10,727 nucleotides of DNA. It comes from a bacterium (GTDB lineage Bacteria > Spirochaetota > UBA4802 > UBA5550). Location of the stretch: the NCBI GenBank assembly GCA_024224995.1, contig JAAENB010000730.1, forward strand, positions 1 through 10,727, written 5' to 3'. Below the pieces are notes generated by a model. The model was given only the letters and a program-made list of their open reading frames with translations. It was not told where the DNA came from and did no database searches. The number at the start of each line of letters is the position of its first letter. Position 1 is the stretch's first letter. Both the position numbers and the translations under genes were made by a program. Of this stretch, positions 6,099-10,727 are shown in pieces.

Positions 6099-6130
6099 TA
6101 TAATAATTTGTACAGACCGGCTGGTCGGTA
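6099..6130 (+). promoter_or_regulatory. Imperfect palindrome operator beside a TATAAT box
   Basis: Positions 6111-6130 form a 20-bp sequence that matches its own reverse complement at 16 of 20 positions, with halves TACAGACCGG and CTGGTCGGTA. This GACC-GGTC symmetry resembles TetR-family operators. A perfect plus-strand TATAAT (6099-6104) puts a start site at the operator edge, but its -35 region (GCGATT) is poor and no plus-strand gene follows, only antisense to the propeller gene. Alternatively the site serves the minus-strand lipoprotein promoter from about 80-100 bp upstream. No cognate regulator is present in this window. Confidence 0.4.
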
Positions 6131-6180
6131 ATGTATGTAAATTTTAATTGAAGTTCTTTTTGATTCTGTTTTATTTTGTT

Positions 6181-8385
6181 CTACTTTGATTCATACAAAT
6201 ATTTTTTCTTTGTATGATAGATACTCCGCGCTGAAGAGTAGGGCGGCGGAAATATCCAGGTTCCAAAAAGACTTCCGTGAAACAGGTCCCCGGTTACGGG
6301 ATGAACTGCCAGAACTGTTGCTCCTGTCCGGGGAAGGTTATAGCTTATGTCCTGCCAGGTTTTTCCCCTGTTCCTGCTTCGCCAGATGTGCGATATCCCC
6401 GCTGCCTGCATTCCCGCGTATAGTATATTGCTGTGACGGGGATCTATGGCCACTGATCCTACGTAGTTTCCCTGCCTTTTTCCGCCCGCAAGCTTTAAAA
6501 CCCCAAGACTTTTCCACTTTTTGCCGTTATATACTGCCAGGTCTTTCTTTCTGTCCAGGGTATAAATTATATTGGGATTGACCGGGTCTACTGCAAAAGT
6601 CGGCTTTGAATCGAGCCCGTTAAATTGCCATGCTGCCTTTGCGTATATTCTCCATGTCTTCCCCCTGTTATCGGAGCGGAAGATCCGGTTTCGGGGTTTG
6701 GGCAGGGCATAAATGGTGTTGGGGTGTGCCCGGCACATGCCCATGATCTCTGCTTTCTGTTTTGCCAAATAATCTATCTTTTTAAAGGTCTTTCCCGCGT
6801 CTGTTGATATTTTGTTCCCCGCGTACACCACTTTCGGGTCTCCGGGATGAAACGCTATAAAAAGATTATTGTTATATTCATTATCGACAATTGTCCAGTT
6901 TTTCCCGGCATCAATAGAACGGACCAGTTTGGTGTTAAAATAGAATCCCGCTGAAGCCACTACTATTTGAGACCCTTTTACCGGCTGAATGTCTCCGGCA
7001 TGCATTCCCATCCAGTTTATTCTTTTCCGTACCCAGGCCCAGGGGATGCGCCGCTGCTCAAAATATTTGCCCCCTGTTGTGGTTATGGTTGTACTTACAT
7101 CGCAATTAAAAAAGAGGAAACGGTCCGGATTATGTATATCAAAGGCCGCGCTTTTGTTCCACCAGCTCCAGGCAAACCCCGTAAAAAGCGTGGAACTGTT
7201 GGTAAATGTTTTTCCGCCGTTTGTTGTTTTCCATATTGCTGCCATGGAATAGGCTACCGCCTCTTTGGGGTCTTTCGGATTCGGCACTATGGCCGTCGCT
7301 TTTCCCACGAACTTGTTCTTCCAATTCCTTCCGAACCCTTTCGGCGGTACTACCCCTACAGGCCGCCAGTTTCTTCCCCCATCGCTGCTGACCAGGGTAT
7401 TCTGCCGTATCCCCGTTAAATACATAACATGGGGAAATCCCGGGTTGAGAAAGACCTGGAACGCGTCGAATTGTTTTAGCAATGAAAAGGTGCTCCCGCC
7501 GTTTACCGTGCGGTATAATCCTTTCCCTTCAATTACGATATAAAATACCCGGGGATTCCTGGGATGCATGGCTATGGATGATACCGGTCCCCGCTCAATA
7601 TACCGTATGGCAAGAAGTTTGTTACTGTTCCTTCGCATCTTAAAAAGCCCCTGGTTTGAGCCCAAAAAAAGCGATCCGTTTTTGGGATGAACCTGGATAG
7701 AATATATGATTGTGTGCTTTTTCAGTTTTTTTAGAAGACGCCAGGATTTTCCTCCATTGTCGGACCGGTAAAGACCGGACCCGGGAAAGGCCGCGTACCA
7801 GGTTGTTGCCCCTTTTTTCCTGATGCTTGACGGATCATAGGCGATTGTATGCTGATATATCCTGTTTATAATGCTCTTTTCCCGAAGGACATGCTTCCAG
7901 GTTGTGCCCCCGTCTTGTGAGCGGTAGAGTCCCACAAAATTTTCCGCTACGGTAACGGCTGTTGTCATATGATTCTCAAGTATCGCGAATACAATATCCG
8001 GATTTACGGGATCTACTTCTATTGACTGGCCCTGGGTAACATACATATTCTTGCACAGGGGTTTCTTCCATGATGTTCCCCCATTGCTGCTTTTCCATAC
8101 CTGGGCCACATCCTGGGATAGATAAATTACATCGGGGTTTGACGGAGACCGGGTTATGCCGTGAAAGTGCTGCTCTCCCTCTCCGCCGGGCTTTCCCGCT
8201 TTAAATTCCGCCTTTGTCCGTATGGGCATTACCAGCCATTTTTTTTCTTTTTGAGCGGCATAGGCTGTGCTGTGTGTTTGCGGTTCCGGTGCGGCCGGGA
8301 AGAAGAGAAATAAGAATAAGAGAAATAGCGAGAGCGAAAGTGAAAGTGAACTTAAAAGAAGGATTTTTTTTGTTTTTCCGGCCAT
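6181..8385 (-). CDS. Secreted Asp-box (BNR) beta-propeller protein
   Basis: A 734-residue exported protein. Residues 1-44 look like a signal peptide: basic start, a very hydrophobic Ser/Leu then Phe/Leu run (8-30), and likely cleavage after the AYAA at 41-44. The mature part carries at least eleven Asp-box-like motifs (S-x-D/N-x-G-x-T-W/F type) at about 99, 156, 208, 293, 333, 387, 435, 490, 527, 571 and 670. Examples are SQDGGTTW and SDNGGKSW. Such repeats occur in sialidases, sortilin/Vps10-type propellers and other non-enzymatic propellers; this number suggests one large or two stacked propellers. I see no clear sialidase catalytic set (arginine triad), so binding or scaffolding is as likely as hydrolysis. 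The start is supported by AAGGAGA (8392-8398 on the minus strand), 7 nt from the ATG. It follows the barrel genes across a terminator-like hairpin. Confidence 0.85.
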   Translation of the reverse strand: MAGKTKKILLLSSLSLSLSLFLLFLFLFFPAAPEPQTHSTAYAAQKEKKWLVMPIRTKAEFKAGKPGGEGEQHFHGITRSPSNPDVIYLSQDVAQVWKSSNGGTSWKKPLCKNMYVTQGQSIEVDPVNPDIVFAILENHMTTAVTVAENFVGLYRSQDGGTTWKHVLREKSIINRIYQHTIAYDPSSIRKKGATTWYAAFPGSGLYRSDNGGKSWRLLKKLKKHTIIYSIQVHPKNGSLFLGSNQGLFKMRRNSNKLLAIRYIERGPVSSIAMHPRNPRVFYIVIEGKGLYRTVNGGSTFSLLKQFDAFQVFLNPGFPHVMYLTGIRQNTLVSSDGGRNWRPVGVVPPKGFGRNWKNKFVGKATAIVPNPKDPKEAVAYSMAAIWKTTNGGKTFTNSSTLFTGFAWSWWNKSAAFDIHNPDRFLFFNCDVSTTITTTGGKYFEQRRIPWAWVRKRINWMGMHAGDIQPVKGSQIVVASAGFYFNTKLVRSIDAGKNWTIVDNEYNNNLFIAFHPGDPKVVYAGNKISTDAGKTFKKIDYLAKQKAEIMGMCRAHPNTIYALPKPRNRIFRSDNRGKTWRIYAKAAWQFNGLDSKPTFAVDPVNPNIIYTLDRKKDLAVYNGKKWKSLGVLKLAGGKRQGNYVGSVAIDPRHSNILYAGMQAAGISHIWRSRNRGKTWQDISYNLPRTGATVLAVHPVTGDLFHGSLFGTWIFPPPYSSARSIYHTKKKYLYESK

Positions 8386-8407
8386 GAGGGGTCTCCTTGT
8401 TGAAAAA

Positions 8408-8434
8408 CAAAAAGCGGCGTTGTGCCGCTTTTTG
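8408..8434 (-). terminator. Perfect terminator-like hairpin between barrel and propeller genes
   Basis: CAAAAAGCGGC (8408-8418) pairs perfectly with GCCGCTTTTTG (8424-8434) around a five-base loop. On the minus strand the stem ends in TTTTTG followed by more Ts. It lies between the barrel-gene stop (8454) and the propeller ribosome binding site. No other promoter is evident in the 68-nt gap, so it probably attenuates rather than abolishes read-through into the propeller gene. Confidence 0.75.
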
Positions 8435-8453
8435 TTTGGCTGCCTGGTTATTG

Positions 8454-9461
8454 TTATCTCCTCCGTCTTCTCCGTGAAGAGCTGCTGCTGCTTGATTTAC
8501 TATCGGTAAATCTTTTGGTTATGCCTACGTATATTTTCCAGTCCCTTTTGTAGGTCGCTGTTATGTCACTGTCCTGGCTTTCATAAACCGGCAAAACCCC
8601 CATTAAACTGCACGACAGGTCTTTTTGCATCTGGTATTTTACTACGGGGATTACATCCACTCCCATGAACGCGTCGTTCAGGTCGCCCTCTACGGAACTT
8701 CCTGTTGAGTGTATCCGTTCCTTCGAGTATATAAAATTTCCCTTTGCCTGGACCGACAGGCCCTGCACAAAACTGTTCAATGAATATTCAACTCCCCCAA
8801 GGCCGCTGAATAGAAAAGAAAGATTTATATGATGCTGGGTTGTGGAACTCACCGTCCGGTCTGTGGGCATGTACATTACCGCGCCGCCGCTTAAAAATAA
8901 CCGGAGGGTGTTGGTTATGTTTATTGAAAATGACTGGAGCAGTGAAAACGTAATACTGCCGTAGCCCAGGGGGATTATTTGCGTAAAATCACTTGCGGTG
9001 GCGTCTCCTGTTGGAAAGGTTGTCTTTACCCGGGTAATACTGTAAAGGCTCCCTGTGAGATTAAAGCAAAATGAAAATCCAAGTTTGAGGTCGCCAAACC
9101 CGTGTATGGAATAATTGGTGTCGCTGGCTACCATTGACTTTCGTATAAAGGGCAGGGTAAAATCCACTTCAAGAAAATCATTTACTGAGTAGGCCAGGGG
9201 AATATAGACCATGGTTAAATCGCCCGAATGAAGCTGCGAAATAGTTCCCGTAAAAGTCCCGGCCGGGGCTATTGGCAGCCCTTCATCAACGACGGTGTTT
9301 TCCAGGACTACAGTATCCGATTTATATACAAGCGATTCCACTCCTCCTTCTTCCGCAAGGAGAGAAGTCATTGATTGCGCGAATCCGTTTTGGGTATAAC
9401 CGGTAATGGCCAGGCCCACTAATAAAATATAAGATATAATTTTTGTCCGATAATTTTTCAC
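8454..9461 (-). CDS. Outer-membrane beta-barrel protein with Ser/Arg C-terminal tail
   Basis: A 335-residue protein with a signal peptide (about 1-29, ending GFAQ) and a body of alternating, aromatic-rich beta strands. GFGDLKLGFSF (121-131) and KTTFPTGD (146-153) are typical of the Phenol_MetA_deg-like family of outer-membrane proteins. It is a clear paralogue of the next gene upstream: GFGDLKLG against GLGDLKLG, FPTGD against IPTGN, SFLFSGLGGVEY against SFLFSAMAGVEY, and a matching DWKIYVGITKRF end. Unlike the paralogue it does not stop at the terminal Phe (318). It adds 17 residues, TDSK followed by seven Ser and six Arg. The start is GTG with GAGG six nt upstream (within 9468-9472). The family's role, possibly transport of hydrophobic compounds, is poorly established. 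Confidence 0.82.
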   Translation of the reverse strand: MKNYRTKIISYILLVGLAITGYTQNGFAQSMTSLLAEEGGVESLVYKSDTVVLENTVVDEGLPIAPAGTFTGTISQLHSGDLTMVYIPLAYSVNDFLEVDFTLPFIRKSMVASDTNYSIHGFGDLKLGFSFCFNLTGSLYSITRVKTTFPTGDATASDFTQIIPLGYGSITFSLLQSFSINITNTLRLFLSGGAVMYMPTDRTVSSTTQHHINLSFLFSGLGGVEYSLNSFVQGLSVQAKGNFIYSKERIHSTGSSVEGDLNDAFMGVDVIPVVKYQMQKDLSCSLMGVLPVYESQDSDITATYKRDWKIYVGITKRFTDSKSSSSSSSRRRRRR

Positions 9462-9482
9462 AACTAACCTCTTTTAAAAAAG

Positions 9483-9506
9483 TTTAAATTTCAATTTAAA
9501 TTTCAA
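9483..9506. repeat. Perfect 12-bp tandem repeat between the two barrel genes
   Basis: TTTAAATTTCAA occurs twice without a gap (9483-9494 and 9495-9506) in the 54-nt spacer between the paralogous barrel genes. Each unit contains the palindrome AAATTT or TTTAAA. It may simply be slippage in AT-rich spacer; no terminator or promoter function is evident. Confidence 0.75.
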
Positions 9507-9515
9507 TATATTTTG

Positions 9516-10496
9516 TTAAAACGATCTTTCCAGATTGAAAAACAGCTTCCATCTTCTTTTTTGTTCTTTGGCAAGGTCATCATCCTGCCATTCGTATACC
9601 GGGTATATGAACATCATTCGAAAGTTTGTTCTTTTTAGAATTGTATACCGGGCAACTCCTATTACATCCAGGGTTGTTAAGGCATCATTCATATCGGTCC
9701 AGGCTGATGTTGTCCAGACTCCCGTGTCCGATGTCCTGGTTATGCTTTGATAACTCCCTTCAGGATTAACAGTAAAACTCGCTTTTGCCTGTACAAAGAG
9801 CCGGTCAAATACCGCGTATTCAACACCGGCCATTGCGCTGAACAGGAATGACGCGTCAATATTATACCTTGCTAACGTGTCATGATCACGGTCGGTTTTC
9901 CCGTAATATACAATGCCGCCGTTCATAAAGATCTTAAACGCTGGGGGATTGCCTCCAAGAGAGAGAGCCGCGGACTGGAGAACCGATGCCGTATAACTGC
10001 CGTGGCCCGTGGCTACTACAAAATCCTTGCTCTTGGAAGAACTGTTGCCCGTAGGTATGGTAACTTTTGCTCCCGTTGTAAAAGAGAGCCCGCTCGTTGG
10101 TTCGATGAACCAGGAGAGCCCTAACTTGAGGTCTCCCAGGCCGGTTTTAGTATAGAACCTGTCCTGGTACATGAGCGAATTCGATATGAAGGGCAGGCTG
10201 AGACTGCATTCAATGTTATCGGTTATTGAATAGCGGACCGGGACGTAGAATATCTTCACGAACTGGGAGTGAAGCTGGGAGAGTCCCAGGGTAAGAGAAC
10301 CTGCGGGTTCAATGCCGCCGCCTTCATCGAGTATCGTGTTTTCTATCATTACCGTGCTGTAACGGTATAAATGGGTTTCCGGGCCTCCCTGGTAAGTCAG
10401 GGGAGATACCATCTGCGAGAACGCGGTACCGGAATTTGCCAGGAGCAGAAATAGTACTGCCGCGGTATATGGTATTTTACGAAATAATTTTTTCAT
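9516..10496 (-). CDS. Outer-membrane beta-barrel protein, Phenol_MetA_deg-like
   Basis: A 326-residue protein with a signal peptide (about 1-27, cleavage near AFS-Q). The body has repeated amphipathic strands and the motifs GLGDLKLGLSW (119-129) and KVTIPTGN (144-151) seen in the Phenol_MetA_deg-like outer-membrane family. It ends RWKLFFNLERSF; the aromatic-alternating strand with terminal Phe326 is the classic beta-signal recognised by the BAM complex. It is the first gene of the minus-strand cluster and is followed after 54 nt by its paralogue, so tandem duplication is likely. AGAGG (within 10504-10508) lies 7 nt before the ATG. No enzymatic residues are expected. Cargo or function is unknown; co-transcription with a secreted propeller protein suggests a shared role at the cell surface. 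Confidence 0.82.
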   Translation of the reverse strand: MKKLFRKIPYTAAVLFLLLANSGTAFSQMVSPLTYQGGPETHLYRYSTVMIENTILDEGGGIEPAGSLTLGLSQLHSQFVKIFYVPVRYSITDNIECSLSLPFISNSLMYQDRFYTKTGLGDLKLGLSWFIEPTSGLSFTTGAKVTIPTGNSSSKSKDFVVATGHGSYTASVLQSAALSLGGNPPAFKIFMNGGIVYYGKTDRDHDTLARYNIDASFLFSAMAGVEYAVFDRLFVQAKASFTVNPEGSYQSITRTSDTGVWTTSAWTDMNDALTTLDVIGVARYTILKRTNFRMMFIYPVYEWQDDDLAKEQKRRWKLFFNLERSF

Positions 10497-10518
10497 TGTA
10501 CATCCTCTGTATTATCAA

Positions 10519-10538
10519 AGAAACTGAATTTTGTTTCT
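10519..10538 (-). other. Small hairpin in the leader of the first barrel gene
   Basis: AGAAAC (10519-10524) and GTTTCT (10533-10538) form a six-pair stem with an eight-base loop, 11-30 nt upstream of the ribosome binding site. It may affect mRNA stability or be chance. I see no convincing promoter between it and the window edge. Confidence 0.3.
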
Positions 10539-10568
10539 CAGGGCAGCTGTAGGGTGATATACATCGTC

Positions 10569-10654
10569 GCAGAGAGCTAATGCCTCTTCTGAATGCTGCG
10601 GAACTCCCTTCGGTCAAACAGTCCTCACATTCAGAAGAGGCATTAGCTCTCTGC
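10569..10654 (+). repeat. Long hairpin element, copy 2
   Basis: Positions 10569-10595 and 10628-10654 are perfect 27-nt inverted repeats. They enclose a 32-nt core (10596-10627) starting CTGCGGAACTC and ending TCAAACAGTCCTCA. The core matches copy 1 (read on the minus strand) at 28 of 32 positions. Inside it CC-TTC-GG replaces GC-GTT-GC, so the mini-stem is kept by a compensating swap. The outer arms here (GCAGAGAGCTAATGCC) share nothing with those of copy 1. It lies 72 nt upstream of the first barrel gene, whose transcript may contain it. It is not a simple terminator, since no T-run adjoins the stem. Confidence 0.87.
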
Positions 10655-10727
10655 TGGATATTGTTTTTACAGCTAATTGTTTTATTGCTATGTTTGCGTC
10701 TATAGTATGACGTTTTTTTTTGCTACC

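Noticed and set aside
10511..10516. GATAAT on the minus strand as -10 for the first barrel gene
   Set aside because: It would start transcription within the ribosome binding site, and no -35 is present.
1..10727. CRISPR arrays, tRNA, rRNA or transposase genes
   Set aside because: I saw no regularly spaced repeats with spacers, no cloverleaf-like sequence with a TTCRA arm, and no transposase-like protein. This was by-eye reading, so a tRNA scan would be the decisive check.

Overview
This window reads as a stretch of chromosome from a diderm (Gram-negative-type) bacterium of moderate, slightly AT-leaning base composition. The evidence for an outer membrane is direct. Two tandem genes encode signal-peptide-bearing outer-membrane beta-barrel proteins, one ending in the classic C-terminal phenylalanine, and another gene encodes a lipoprotein. 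Nothing here fixes the phylum, so I do not name one.

Plus-strand half (about 500-4143): a soluble PAS-domain histidine kinase of the NarX/DegS/LiaS type (504-1553) is followed by a NarL/FixJ-type response regulator (1772-2428). The two form an apparent two-component pair, but the regulator also has its own good sigma70-like promoter. After 125 nt comes a surface-polysaccharide module: a UDP-glucuronate 4-epimerase-like enzyme (2554-3603), overlapped by 8 nt by a VanZ-family membrane protein (3596-3946), then a 54-residue single-pass membrane protein (3979-4143). A strong bidirectional terminator (4169-4198) separates this block from the converging minus-strand genes.

Minus-strand half (10496 down to 4220): all four genes encode exported proteins. 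In transcription order they are two paralogous outer-membrane barrel proteins (10496-9516 and 9461-8454), a secreted Asp-box/BNR beta-propeller protein of 734 residues (8385-6181) and a LamG / chitobiase-C-terminal-like / LamG lipoprotein (5770-4220). A perfect terminator-like hairpin sits between the second barrel gene and the propeller gene, suggesting attenuated read-through. The lipoprotein gene has its own promoter and a leader of about 260 nt with several predicted hairpins. Together these look like a cell-surface or envelope locus (export, adhesion or glycan binding), which fits with the sugar-nucleotide enzyme next to it; this link is inference.

The most striking non-coding signal is a pair of long hairpin elements, one near each end of the window (135-224 and 10569-10654) and in opposite orientation. 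Each has a 27-29 bp near-perfect stem around a 32-nt apical core. The two cores match at 28 of 32 positions once oriented alike, and two of the four differences are a compensating C/G to G/C swap. The outer stem arms differ completely between the copies, yet each is self-complementary. This is what selection on structure, or an arm-copying mobile hairpin, would produce. I recognise no named family for it.
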